Origin: Halomonas sp. SSL-5
GTDB lineage: Bacteria > Pseudomonadota > Gammaproteobacteria > Pseudomonadales > Halomonadaceae
NCBI RefSeq assembly: GCF_030708455.1
Contig: NZ_JAUYWF010000002.1
Location: 1 to 64,000, forward strand
Direction: 5' to 3'
Length of the DNA stretch: 64,000 nt
The notes under the pieces are model-generated. The model had not been told where the DNA came from. It did no database searches and saw only the letters and a list, made by a program, of their open reading frames with translations. Each line of letters begins with the position of its first letter. The stretch's first letter is position 1. A program made the translations under genes and the position numbers. Shown one piece after another: positions 55,359-64,000 of this stretch.

Positions 55359-55573
55359 GGGGAAACTCCTTACGGCCTGTCGCCAGGCTACCACGCCCTG
55401 CCACCACCGACCTCAAAGCCTCACACCGGCGTCTCATCGATGCGCGCCCTTCAACGCCGGCGCCGCTAGCCACTTCCCCGGACGCTTCGCCAGCGTTGAA
55501 CTGGCTGCCTGCCCAAGCGGCGGCGGTCTCTATAGTGTGAGGAGCGACCACCGTCGGACAGGGAGACGCGTCC

Positions 55574-58369
55574 ATGCCGCTTGTGCTGATCATCCTGCTG
55601 CCGCTGACCGGCGCCTGCCTGCCCGCCCTGCTGCAGGGACGATCATCGCGCCTGCTGGCCTCGGTCGCCGCCCTGCCCGCGCTCTTCTGCCTGCTGCTGC
55701 TGCTCAGCTGGCTGCCCCATGTCATGGGTGGCGGCGAGGCCGTGGTCCAGCGGCTCGCCTGGCTGCCATCGCTGGGCCTCGACGTGGCCTTCCGCCTCGA
55801 CGGCCTGGGGCTGCTGTTCGCCCTGCTGATCACCGGGATCGGCTGCCTGATCCTGCTCTACGCGCGTTACTACTTCGCGGGCAGCGACACCTCGGCACGC
55901 TTCTTCACCCTGATCCTGCTGTTCATGGCGGCCATGCTGAGCATCGTGCTCTCCGAGAACCTGCTGTTCATGCTGGTGTTCTGGGAGCTGACCAGCCTGG
56001 TCTCCTTCCTGCTGATCGGCTACCACAGCCACGACCACGCGGCCCGGCTCGGCGCCCGCATGTCGCTGGTGATCACCGGCGGCGGCGGCCTGGCGCTGTT
56101 CGGCGGCGTGGTGCTGCTGGGCCAGGCCGCCGGCAGCTATGAGCTCACCAAGGTGCTCGAGGCCGGCGACCGGATCCGCGCCCACGAGCACTACGGCCTG
56201 ATGCTCAACCTGATCCTGCTCGGCGCCTTCACCAAGTCGGCCCAGTTCCCCTTCCACCTGTGGCTGCCCCACGCCATGACCGCCCCCACCCCGGTCTCTG
56301 CCTACCTGCACAGCGCCACCATGGTCAAGGCGGGGCTGTTCCTGGTCGCCCGGCTTCACCCGGCGCTGGGCGACACCTCGCTGTGGTTCCACCTGATCAC
56401 CCTGACCGGCATGGTGACGCTGATGCTGGGTGCCTTCGTGGCGATGTTCATGCACGACATGAAGGGCCTGCTGGCCTACTCCACGGTCTCCCACCTGGGG
56501 CTGATCATGCTGCTGCTGGGGCTGGGCACGCCCATGGCGCTGGCGGCGGCGCTCTTCCACCTGCTCTGCCATGCGCTGTTCAAGGCGCCGCTGTTCATGA
56601 TGGCGGGCTACGTCGATCGCGCCACCGGCACCCGTGATATGCGCCGGATCAACGGCATGTGGCGTTTCATGCCGGCGCTGATGGTACTGTCCGGTATCTC
56701 CGCCGCCGCCATGGCCGGCCTGCCGCTGATGAGCGGCTACCTGAGCAAGAAGATGCTGTTCGGCGAGAGCCTGCAGGTGACGGCGCCGGACTGGGCGGTG
56801 GTGGTGATTCCCCTCTGGGTGACCCTGGCCGGGCTGTTCTCGGTGGCCTACTCGATCCGCATCTTCCACAACGTCTTCTTCAACGGCCGGCCGGTCGACC
56901 TGCCTGTCTGGCCCCCGGTCTCACCGCGGGCGGCGGCGCTGTCGCCCATCGCGCTGCTGGCCTTCGCCACCCTGCTGGTGGGGTTGGCCCCGGAGGCCTT
57001 CTACGCCGGCCTGGTCCACCCCGCCTTCGCCGCGGCGCGCCAGGCCATGGTGACGCCCTTCGACTTCGCCACCCTGGGGGGCCGCCTGCCGATGCTGATG
57101 AGCCTGTTCGCCCTGGCCGGCGGCGCGCTCTTCTACCACTTTCGCGATCCCCTGTTCCGCCTCCATGCCCGCCTGCCGGAGGTCGACGCCAAGGAGATCT
57201 TCGACTGGCTCATGCGCCGCACCATCGCGCTCTCCCAGCAGCGGGTCTTCCAGCTCGAGAACGGCTCGCTGCAGCGCTACCTGACCTTCATCATGGCCAC
57301 CCTGGTGGTGCTGGTGGGCCTCGAGCTCGGCGGCGTGACCCACTGGGACGGCGGCGTGGCGCTCGCCCCCCTCGACCCGCTGACCCTGCTGGCGGCAGTG
57401 CTGTTGTGCCTGGCCGCCATCGGCGTGGTGGCCTTCCACCACTACCGCCTGCCGGCCCTGCTGCTGCTGGGCGTCACCGGGCTCTTCGTCACCGTCACCT
57501 TCGCGCGCTTCTCGGCCCCCGACCTCGCCCTGACCCAGCTGATGGTGGAGGTGATGGCGGTGGTGATCATGATGCTGGCGCTCTCCTTCCTGCCCCAGAC
57601 CTCGCCCCGGGGCTCGAGCGGCTTCCGCATGGGGCGCGACCTGGCCATCGCCGGCCTGATGGGCATCGGCGTGGCGGCTTTCAGCTACGCCATCCTGACC
57701 CGTCCCCAGCAGACGATCTCGGACTTCTTCCTGGTCAACAGCGTGCCCGGCGGCGGCGGCAGCAACGTGGTCAACGTGATCCTGGTCGACTTCCGCGGCT
57801 TCGACACCCTGGGCGAGATCACCGTGCTGGGCATCGCCGCGGTGGCGGTGTTCGCCTTCACCCGCGACCTGCACCTCAAGGAACGGGTGGTGGAGACCAA
57901 CCCCATGCACTGGGTCGCCGAGCCGCACCCGATCATGCTCAGCACCGTGGCCCGGCTGGTGCTGCCCATCGCCCTGCTGGTCTCGGCCTATATCTTCCTG
58001 CGCGGCCACAACCTCCCCGGCGGCGGCTTCATCGCCGGGCTGATCACCGCGGTGGCGCTGACGCTGCAGTACATGGCCGGCGGCCTGGTGTGGGCCCAGG
58101 CGCGCATGCTGACCGCCTTTCGGCCGCTGATCGGCGCCGGCGTGCTGATCGCCACCTTCACTGGCCTGGGCAGCTGGCTGTTCGGCTTCCCCTTCCTCAC
58201 CTCGGCCCACGGTCACTTTCACCTGCCGCTGGTCGGCGAGTTCGAGCTGGCCACCGCCATGCTCTTCGACCTCGGCGTCTATGCCACCGTGGTCGGGGCC
58301 ACGCTGCTGATCCTGGCCAACCTCGGCAAGCTGATGACGGTGGCCGGCCCCGGCAAGGAGATCGGCTGA
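55574..58369 (+). CDS. mrpA: Mrp antiporter subunit A fused to subunit B
   Basis: 931 aa. Residues 1-500 are the NuoL-like proton-pumping antiporter core (KSAQFPFHLWLPHAMTAPTP with the key Lys). The C-terminal part of MrpA follows (TLLAAVLLCLAAIGVVAFHHYR, then APDLALTQLMVE). From about residue 775 the MrpB domain begins (LRGHNLPGGGFIAGLITAVA). The AB fusion marks the six-gene group 2 type. With C to G it forms a multi-subunit Na+/H+ antiporter important for salt and alkali tolerance. GGGAG precedes the ATG. Confidence 0.97.
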   Translation: MPLVLIILLPLTGACLPALLQGRSSRLLASVAALPALFCLLLLLSWLPHVMGGGEAVVQRLAWLPSLGLDVAFRLDGLGLLFALLITGIGCLILLYARYYFAGSDTSARFFTLILLFMAAMLSIVLSENLLFMLVFWELTSLVSFLLIGYHSHDHAARLGARMSLVITGGGGLALFGGVVLLGQAAGSYELTKVLEAGDRIRAHEHYGLMLNLILLGAFTKSAQFPFHLWLPHAMTAPTPVSAYLHSATMVKAGLFLVARLHPALGDTSLWFHLITLTGMVTLMLGAFVAMFMHDMKGLLAYSTVSHLGLIMLLLGLGTPMALAAALFHLLCHALFKAPLFMMAGYVDRATGTRDMRRINGMWRFMPALMVLSGISAAAMAGLPLMSGYLSKKMLFGESLQVTAPDWAVVVIPLWVTLAGLFSVAYSIRIFHNVFFNGRPVDLPVWPPVSPRAAALSPIALLAFATLLVGLAPEAFYAGLVHPAFAAARQAMVTPFDFATLGGRLPMLMSLFALAGGALFYHFRDPLFRLHARLPEVDAKEIFDWLMRRTIALSQQRVFQLENGSLQRYLTFIMATLVVLVGLELGGVTHWDGGVALAPLDPLTLLAAVLLCLAAIGVVAFHHYRLPALLLLGVTGLFVTVTFARFSAPDLALTQLMVEVMAVVIMMLALSFLPQTSPRGSSGFRMGRDLAIAGLMGIGVAAFSYAILTRPQQTISDFFLVNSVPGGGGSNVVNVILVDFRGFDTLGEITVLGIAAVAVFAFTRDLHLKERVVETNPMHWVAEPHPIMLSTVARLVLPIALLVSAYIFLRGHNLPGGGFIAGLITAVALTLQYMAGGLVWAQARMLTAFRPLIGAGVLIATFTGLGSWLFGFPFLTSAHGHFHLPLVGEFELATAMLFDLGVYATVVGATLLILANLGKLMTVAGPGKEIG

Positions 58370-58707
58370 TGGAACTGCTCTACGCCATCACCCTGGGCGT
58401 GCTCACCACCTGCGGGGTCTACCTGCTGCTGCGGGCGCGCACCTTCACGGTGATCCTCGGGCTGACGCTGCTCTCCCACGCCGTCAACCTCTACCTGTTC
58501 GCTTCGGGACGCCTGGTCGCCGGCGCCCCGGCCATCGTCGGCCTGACGGAGCACTCCGCGGACCCGCTGCCCCAGGCCCTGGTGCTCACCGCCATCGTCA
58601 TCGGCTTCGCCATGACCGCCTTCGTGGTGGTTCTGGCGCTCAAGGCCGCGGTGGAGCTGCGCAATGACCACGTGGACGGCGAGAACCCCGACGAGGACCG
58701 CGCATGA
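58369..58707 (+). CDS. mrpC: Mrp antiporter subunit C
   Basis: 112 aa, NuoK-like, three helices (ITLGVLTTCGVYLLLRARTF; GLTLLSHAVNLYLFASG; VLTAIVIGFAMTAFVVVLA). The ATG overlaps the mrpA stop (TGATG). Confidence 0.97.
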   Translation: MELLYAITLGVLTTCGVYLLLRARTFTVILGLTLLSHAVNLYLFASGRLVAGAPAIVGLTEHSADPLPQALVLTAIVIGFAMTAFVVVLALKAAVELRNDHVDGENPDEDRA

Positions 58708-60227
58708 ACCACGCCTTGATCCTGCCCATCCTGCTGCCGCTGCTCACCGGCGCCGGCCAGCTGCTGTTCTACCGAGCCCCGTTCCCCCTGCAGCGCCTGC
58801 TGGGCTTCGCCAGTACCGGCTGGCTGGTGTTGCTGGGCATCTGGGCACTGGCCACGGCCGGCTCGGGCGACTACCTGCTCTACCAGGCCGGCGACTGGCC
58901 GGCCCCCTTCGGCATCGTGCTGGTCCTCGACCGCCTCGCCGCCATCATGCTGGCCCTGACCGCCGTGCTGGGGTTGTGCTGCCTGCTCTATGCCAGCGGC
59001 GGCACCGACCAGCGCGGCGCCCACTTCCACGCCCTCTTCCAGTTCCAGCTGGCCGGCCTCAATGGCGCCTTCCTGACCGGCGACCTGTTCAACCTCTTCG
59101 TGTTCTTCGAGATCCTGCTGATCGCCTCCTACGCGCTGCTGCTGCACGGTGGGGGCCGCGCCCGCAGCCGCGCCGGGCTGCACTACGTGATCATCAACCT
59201 GGCGGGCTCGGCGCTGTTCCTGATCGCGCTGGGCACCCTCTACGGCCTCACCGGCACCCTCAACATGGCCGACCTGGCGCTGCGCGTGGCCGCGGCGCCG
59301 GCGGAGGATGCCCCGCTGCTCGCCGCCGCCAGCCTGATCCTGCTGGTGGTGTTCGGCATCAAGGCGGCGATCCTGCCGCTGCTGTTCTGGCTGCCGCGGG
59401 CCTACTCGGCGGCCAGCGCCCCGGTGGCGGCACTCTTCGCCATCATGACCAAGGTGGGGGTCTACGCCATCCTGCGGGTCTTCCTGCTGGTCTTCGCGCT
59501 GGGCGAGGCGCCGATCAACGAGACCGCCTGGGCTTGGCTGTGGCCGCTGGCGCTGCTGACCCTGGCGCTGGGCGGCGTCGGCGTGTTGGGCTCGGACAGC
59601 CTGCGCACCCTGGCCGCCTACCTGGTAATCCTCTCGGTCGGCACCCTGCTCGCCACCATCAGTCTGGTGACCCCGGCCGCCCTGGGCGCCGCACTCTTCT
59701 ACCTGATCCACAGCACCGGCATGGCCGCGGTGTTCTTCCTGCTCGCCGACCTGCTGGGCCAGCAGCGCGAGGAGGGCTACGACCGCTTCTCGGCGCCCGG
59801 CCCCATCGGGCATCGCCGGGTCCTGGGCACACTGTTCTTCATCGCCGGCATCGCCATGGCGGGGCTGCCGCCGTTCGGCGGCTTCGTCAGCAAGGCGTGG
59901 ATCCTTCAGGCCAGCGCCGCCGACCCCCGGGGGCTGTGGCTGTGGGGCGTGCTGCTGGCCTCGGCCCTGCTGGTGATCATCGCCATCAGCCGCACCGGCA
60001 GCAGCTGGTTCTGGCGCCCGGGCGAGATGGCCAGGCCCTATCCACTCAGGCGCGGCCTGCTCACACTGGTCTACAGCATGGTCGGCCTCAACGCGCTGCT
60101 GGCGGTCTTCGGCGACCCACTGATGGGCTATCTCGAACTGACCGCCGAGCAGCTGCTCGCGCCCCGCGGCTATATCGCCGCCGTGCTGTCCGACGCCCTC
60201 GCGTCCACCAGGGAGTCCAGCCCATGA
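58704..60227 (+). CDS. mrpD: Mrp antiporter subunit D
   Basis: 507 aa, NuoN/NuoM-like antiporter subunit of about 14 helices. GIKAAILPLLFWLPRAYSAA carries the conserved Lys of the ion path. The ATG overlaps the mrpC stop by 4 bp (ATGA). Confidence 0.97.
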   Translation: MNHALILPILLPLLTGAGQLLFYRAPFPLQRLLGFASTGWLVLLGIWALATAGSGDYLLYQAGDWPAPFGIVLVLDRLAAIMLALTAVLGLCCLLYASGGTDQRGAHFHALFQFQLAGLNGAFLTGDLFNLFVFFEILLIASYALLLHGGGRARSRAGLHYVIINLAGSALFLIALGTLYGLTGTLNMADLALRVAAAPAEDAPLLAAASLILLVVFGIKAAILPLLFWLPRAYSAASAPVAALFAIMTKVGVYAILRVFLLVFALGEAPINETAWAWLWPLALLTLALGGVGVLGSDSLRTLAAYLVILSVGTLLATISLVTPAALGAALFYLIHSTGMAAVFFLLADLLGQQREEGYDRFSAPGPIGHRRVLGTLFFIAGIAMAGLPPFGGFVSKAWILQASAADPRGLWLWGVLLASALLVIIAISRTGSSWFWRPGEMARPYPLRRGLLTLVYSMVGLNALLAVFGDPLMGYLELTAEQLLAPRGYIAAVLSDALASTRESSP

Positions 60228-60730
60228 CGCCATCCTTCCGCTCCCGGCGGTTCTGGCTGCCGCACCCGCTTTTCTCGCTGTTCCTGGCGCTGCTGTGGCT
60301 GCTGATGGTCAACGAGGTCAGCGTCGCTCACGCCCTGCTGGGGCTGGCCCTGGGCGTGGTAATCCCCCGGGTGACTCACGCCTTCTGGCCCGAGGAGGCG
60401 AAGATCCGCCGGCCCCTGCCGCTGCTGCGCTACCTGCTGGTGCTGCTGGTGGACATCCTGCGCTCCAACCTGGTGGTCGCCCTGCGCATCCTGCGCCCCG
60501 CCCGCCACCTGCGGCCGGGCTTCTTCACCTACCCGTTGACGCTGGACGACGACTTCGCCATCACCATCCTGGCCAGCACCATCTCGCTGACGCCGGGCAC
60601 CGTCTCGATCCACTACGACGCGAAGGCCAACACCCTGCTGGTGCACGCCCTGCATCTTGAGGATGAGGCCGAGACCATCGCCGGCATTCGTGAACGCTAC
60701 GAGCAGCCGCTCAGGGAGATCTTCCGATGA
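60224..60730 (+). CDS. mrpE: Mrp antiporter subunit E
   Basis: 168 aa with two or three N-terminal helices and a soluble domain containing LASTISLTPGTVSIHYD, the family signature. Overlaps mrpD by 4 bp (ATGA). Confidence 0.96.
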   Translation: MTPSFRSRRFWLPHPLFSLFLALLWLLMVNEVSVAHALLGLALGVVIPRVTHAFWPEEAKIRRPLPLLRYLLVLLVDILRSNLVVALRILRPARHLRPGFFTYPLTLDDDFAITILASTISLTPGTVSIHYDAKANTLLVHALHLEDEAETIAGIRERYEQPLREIFR

Positions 60731-60996
60731 TCGCTTTCGTGATACCCATCGCGATGACGCTGTTTGCCATCGCCGCCCTGCTCAACCTCTACCGCCTGGC
60801 CGTGGGCCCGGACATCGTCGACCGGATCCTGGCGCTGGATACCCTGATGATCAACAGCATCGCGCTGATCGTGCTGGCCGACATGCGGATGGGACTCGGC
60901 GTGCTGTTCGAGCTGGCCCTGCTGATCGCCCTGATGGGCTTCGTCAGCACCGTGGCCATGAGCAAGTACCTGCTGCGGGGAGACGTCATCGAATGA
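60727..60996 (+). CDS. mrpF: Mrp antiporter subunit F
   Basis: 89 aa, three helices, with GPDIVDRILALDTLMINSIA typical of MrpF. Overlaps mrpE by 4 bp. Confidence 0.96.
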   Translation: MIAFVIPIAMTLFAIAALLNLYRLAVGPDIVDRILALDTLMINSIALIVLADMRMGLGVLFELALLIALMGFVSTVAMSKYLLRGDVIE

Positions 60997-61340
60997 CCAG
61001 CATCGACATGCCGTGGTATCTGCAACTCATCGTCGCCGCCTTCCTGCTGGTCGGCGCGATCGTGGCCCTGATCGGCTCCTGGGGGCTGGCCAAGCTGCCC
61101 GACTTCTACACGCGCCTGCATGGCCCCACCAAGGCCAGCACCCTGGGCGTCGGCTGTACGCTGATCGGCTCGCTGCTCACCTTCAGCCACCAGCAGGACG
61201 GCGTCTCGGTGCAGGAGGCGCTGGTGACCATCTTCCTGTTCGCCACCGCCCCGGTCAGCGCCCACATGATGGGCAAGGCCGCCCTGCGCCGGCGCCTGCC
61301 GGGCGTGGCGGGCACGCGCAATATGCCCAACGACAAGTAG
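60993..61340 (+). CDS. mrpG: Mrp antiporter subunit G
   Basis: 115 aa, three helices, with GLAKLPDFYTRLHGPTKAST and APVSAHMMGKAA, the MrpG signatures. Last gene of the operon, overlapping mrpF by 4 bp. Confidence 0.96.
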   Translation: MTSIDMPWYLQLIVAAFLLVGAIVALIGSWGLAKLPDFYTRLHGPTKASTLGVGCTLIGSLLTFSHQQDGVSVQEALVTIFLFATAPVSAHMMGKAALRRRLPGVAGTRNMPNDK

Positions 61341-61443
61341 TCAGCTACCGGCAAGAGGCCACGTGATAGCCCGGCGAGGTCCATCTCCTCACCAAAGCCT
61401 GATAGGGTGAATAGCCAGCTGGCATCAACGACTGGAGGCCGAC

Positions 61444-62550
61444 ATGCCCCGCTTCCCCGACCATCTGACCGGCGACGGTCCCCACAACCCCTTCCCCGGC
61501 GTGCGCGTGCTGGAGCGGCGACTGGGCCGCGAGATCCCCCACCAGCTGGGCTCCAACGAGGGCCTCGACATGCCCCATCGCGCCCTGCGCGAGCGCTTCG
61601 GGGATGCCATGGCCGAGCATGTCTACAGCTACGGCGATGCCGAGGCACTGGGGATCCGCCGTCGCCTGGCGGACCAGAAGGGCATTCCAGTGGAGGCGAT
61701 GCTGGTGGACGCCGGCGCCGACAGCCTGATCGCCCTGGCCCTGCGCGCCCTGGTCACGCCGGGCGACGCCGTGGTCGGCACCCGGGGCACCTACCCCACC
61801 TTCGGCTATTTCGCCCGTGGCGAGGGAGCTCGCCTGGTGGAGGTGCCCTATGACGAGGGGCCCGGTCGGCTGGCGCCGGACCTCGAGGCCCTGGCCAGGT
61901 CCGCCAGGGAGGAGAGCGCGCGGCTGGTCTACCTGGCCAATCCCGACAATCCCGGCGGTCACCTGCACCGCGACGACGACGTGCTGGCGCTACGCCGGGC
62001 GTTGCCGGATGACTGCTGGCTGCTGCTCGACGAGGCCTACCACGACTTCCGCGACGACGCCGATGGCGAGTTCGGCCGCCGGGTACTCCCCGGGGTGGTA
62101 CGCCTGCGCACCCTCTCCAAGGCCCACGGCCTCGCCGGGCTGCGTGTCGGCTACGCCATCGCCGCCCCCGAGACCCTGGCGGTGATGATGAAGGTGCGCA
62201 TCCACTATGCGGTGTCGACCCTGAGCCAGGCCGCCGCCGAGACCGTGCTGGACCACCCCGCCGAGGTCGATGCCCATGTGGCCGCGGTACGAAGGCGTCG
62301 CGAGCGTCTGGCGGCACACCTGGGTGGGCTGGGCGCCGACGTGCTGCCCAGTGCCACCAACTTCGTTGGCATCCGCCTGGCCAGCGCGGCGCTGGCCGGC
62401 GAGGTACACAAGGCGCTGCTCGACGAGGGCAAGCTGATCGCCCGCCCCGCCGACCCGTCGCTGGGCCACGTGCTGCGCATCACCGCGGTGGAGGATGCCC
62501 TGGTACCCGGCCGGCTGGCCACCCTGGAGAGGGCGCTGGCAACCCCCTGA
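61444..62550 (+). CDS. HisC-like class I/II aminotransferase
   Basis: 368 aa, PLP fold type I. The substrate segment LGSNEG, the Asp-Glu pocket LLDEAYHDF and the Schiff-base Lys in RTLSKAHGLAGLRVGYAI are present. Family: histidinol-phosphate aminotransferase and related amino-acid aminotransferases. It is not near other his genes, so an aromatic or other substrate is possible. Confidence 0.9.
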   Translation: MPRFPDHLTGDGPHNPFPGVRVLERRLGREIPHQLGSNEGLDMPHRALRERFGDAMAEHVYSYGDAEALGIRRRLADQKGIPVEAMLVDAGADSLIALALRALVTPGDAVVGTRGTYPTFGYFARGEGARLVEVPYDEGPGRLAPDLEALARSAREESARLVYLANPDNPGGHLHRDDDVLALRRALPDDCWLLLDEAYHDFRDDADGEFGRRVLPGVVRLRTLSKAHGLAGLRVGYAIAAPETLAVMMKVRIHYAVSTLSQAAAETVLDHPAEVDAHVAAVRRRRERLAAHLGGLGADVLPSATNFVGIRLASAALAGEVHKALLDEGKLIARPADPSLGHVLRITAVEDALVPGRLATLERALATP

Positions 62551-62572
62551 GCCGGCAGGCCTTTCCGGTACC

Positions 62573-62764
62573 TCAGCAGCGTCCCTTCTTGGCCTGTCCC
62601 GGCGGGCAGAAGTATCCGCCACGCGAGCGGGAATGGTAGCCACCGCGATCGTCGTCGATGACGATCAGCGGCTCGGAGCTGATGCGTGCGGGGGTGTAGC
62701 TGCAGCCGGCCAGCACGGCCGCCGAGAGAGTCAGGACAACGGGGAACAGCAGGCGCCGGAACAT
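62573..62764 (-). CDS. Small predicted lipoprotein
   Basis: 63 aa from the ATG at 62764 with a strong AAGGAGG site. The lipobox is LSAAVLAGC, giving a mature protein of about 43 residues with an Arg/Gly/Tyr-rich middle (DRGGYHSRSRGGYF) and two further Cys. Family not recognised. Upstream in-frame ATG at 62920 is rejected because it would bury the lipoprotein signal. Confidence 0.87.
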   Translation of the reverse strand: MFRRLLFPVVLTLSAAVLAGCSYTPARISSEPLIVIDDDRGGYHSRSRGGYFCPPGQAKKGRC

Positions 62765-62842
62765 GGGATCCTCCTTGAAAGTATCATCAGCGAACGCAGC
62801 GCATTCTAGCCAAGCGGGCGCCGACAACACATGTGGAGCATC

Positions 62843-62860
62843 GGCGACATCGATGTCGCC
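62843..62860. promoter_or_regulatory. 18-bp perfect palindrome, candidate operator for the MFS gene
   Basis: GGCGACATCGATGTCGCC reads the same on both strands. It lies 110 bp before the MFS ATG and 78 bp upstream of the lipoprotein start, in the divergent promoter region. A dimeric repressor site is a reasonable inference. Confidence 0.5.
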
Positions 62861-62970
62861 ATCAGGAGACAGTAGCCAGCGGATCGTCACCGGGCGATAG
62901 TGACGGCTATTAGCCTGCAAACCGCACCCGCGACCTCAATCACAACGACAACCACGATAACGGAACGACC

Positions 62971-64000
62971 ATGGATGCCCTGCGCCGCCACTCCCTATTG
63001 ATCATCCTCTTCGGCAGCCTGGTGGTGACCCTGGCCATGGGCCTGCGCCACGGCTTCGGGCTGTTCCTGGAGCCCATGAGCAGCGAGCTGGGCTGGGGCC
63101 GTGGCGTCTTCGCCTTCGCCCTGGCCATCCAGAACCTGCTGTGGGGTCTCTCCCAGCCCTTCGCCGGCGCCCTGGCCGACCGCTTCGGCGCCGCACGCGT
63201 GGTGGTGGTAGGCGGCGCCCTCTATACCCTGGGCCTCGTCTGCATGGGGCTCTCCGACTCGGCGCTGGGCATGAGCCTCTCCGCCGGGGTGCTGATCGGC
63301 CTGGGCCTCTCCGGCACCACCTTCTCGGTGATCCTCGGCGCCGTGGGCCGCGCCGTGGCCCCGGAGAAGCGCAGCATGGCCATGGGCATCGTCAGTGCCG
63401 CCGGCTCCTTCGGCCAGTTCGCCATGCTGCCCGGCACCCTGGGGCTGCTGGGCTGGCTGGGCTGGTCCGCGGCGTTGCTGGCGATGGGCGCCATCGCCGC
63501 GCTGATGCTGCCGCTGGGCGCCCTGCTGCGCGACCGTCCGGCCGCTGCCGCCGCCGGTGACCTGCCGCTGCGTGAGGCGCTCGACGAGGCCGCCGGCCAG
63601 CGTGGCTTCTGGCTGCTCTGCATGGGCTTCTTCGTGTGTGGCTTCCAGGTGGTGTTCATCGGTGTTCACCTGCCCGGCTACCTCTACGACAACGGCATCG
63701 CCGTCCAGGTCGGCAGCACCGTGCTGGCGCTGATCGGCCTGTTCAATATCTTCGGCACCTACGTCGCCGGCTGGCTGGGCGGGCGGTTCTCGAAGCCCCG
63801 TCTGCTGAGTGGGATCTACCTGACCCGGGCGGTGATCATCACCCTCTTCCTGATGGCCCCTCTGAGCCCCACGACCACCTACCTGTTCGGCATCGCCATG
63901 GGGCTGCTGTGGCTCTCCACGGTGCCGCTCACCAACGGCATCGTCGCCTCGGTATTCGGCGTCCAGCACCTCTCGATGCTCGGCGGGATCGTCTTCCTCT
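62971..64000 (+). CDS. MFS transporter, monocarboxylate/oxalate-formate type (cut by right edge)
   Basis: 343 codons are visible, with at least ten membrane helices and no stop. RHGFGLFLEPMSSELGWGRG in the first loop and FAGALADRFGAARVVVVGG (motif A) identify the family; VVFIGVHLPGYLYDNGI lies in the second half. Such transporters move small monocarboxylates or related acids. The start has a weak ribosome site (GGAACG). Confidence 0.92.
   Translation, partial: MDALRRHSLLIILFGSLVVTLAMGLRHGFGLFLEPMSSELGWGRGVFAFALAIQNLLWGLSQPFAGALADRFGAARVVVVGGALYTLGLVCMGLSDSALGMSLSAGVLIGLGLSGTTFSVILGAVGRAVAPEKRSMAMGIVSAAGSFGQFAMLPGTLGLLGWLGWSAALLAMGAIAALMLPLGALLRDRPAAAAAGDLPLREALDEAAGQRGFWLLCMGFFVCGFQVVFIGVHLPGYLYDNGIAVQVGSTVLALIGLFNIFGTYVAGWLGGRFSKPRLLSGIYLTRAVIITLFLMAPLSPTTTYLFGIAMGLLWLSTVPLTNGIVASVFGVQHLSMLGGIVFL

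Overview
The window is GC-rich chromosomal DNA from a gammaproteobacterium, most likely a member of the Halomonadaceae (Halomonas or a close relative). That call is an inference from protein sequences and gene neighbourhoods: gacA-uvrC-pgsA-tRNA-Gly/Cys/Leu, ihfB-lapA-lapB-pyrF, nadB beside ygfX/sdhE, a fused-type Mrp Na+/H+ antiporter operon, and a CrbS/CbrA-type symporter-kinase locus. I see no phage, insertion sequence, rRNA operon or CRISPR array. Most of it is core genome with a few accessory loci.

Region 1 (1-9.1 kb, all minus strand) is a large-adhesin locus. In transcription order it has a TolC-family outer-membrane protein fused to an OmpA domain, an ABC exporter with a C39-like domain, an HlyD adaptor, a LuxR-type regulator with a degenerate receiver, and the N-terminal 836 codons of a giant repeat adhesin that runs off the left edge. 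The adhesin starts with a LapA-type retention module and carries a TAAG motif at residues 109-112, the cleavage motif of LapG proteases. It is therefore probably a c-di-GMP-controlled, cell-surface-retained biofilm adhesin. No lapD or lapG is visible here.

Region 2 (9.5-23.6 kb) is mainly housekeeping: thiI, a divergent class A penicillin-binding-protein-like gene, metG, a soluble RnfB-like ferredoxin, nth and a YdcF/ElyC-like gene. On the opposite strand lies cstA, a small cory-CC-star-like gene and a cysteine-free ArsA/Get3-like ATPase. Two dispersed-repeat families occur here: a REP doublet at 17.9-18.06 kb, and a 95-bp element with 11-bp terminal inverted repeats at 20.6 kb whose core recurs inverted at 14.8 kb.

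Region 3 (23.75-30.6 kb) looks like a carbon-source or acetate-sensing locus. It encodes a stand-alone receiver, a membrane PAS/degenerate-kinase protein fused to a DnaQ-type exonuclease, a two-helix small membrane protein, a sodium:solute symporter-histidine kinase and a DUF294 nucleotidyltransferase-like protein lacking the usual CBS/cNMP domains.

Region 4 (30.3-44.7 kb) holds hlyU, argG, rnt, grxD, argF, a TPP riboswitch with thiO-thiS-thiG, a decayed gamma-glutamyltransferase fragment, tRNA-Ala, gacA, uvrC, pgsA, three tRNAs, a FUSC-family gene, nadB, and ygfX/sdhE. Region 5 (44.8-52.6 kb) holds ihfB, the LPS-assembly genes lapA/lapB (unrelated to the adhesin Lap proteins), pyrF, a ComEA-like gene, an SDR gene, fxsA, groES-groEL behind a sigma-32-type promoter, and trmJ. 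Region 6 (52.7-64 kb) has a NhaC-type antiporter, a DUF4105 gene, the six-gene mrpA(B)CDEFG operon, a HisC-like aminotransferase, a small lipoprotein, and an MFS transporter cut by the right edge with an 18-bp perfect palindrome upstream.
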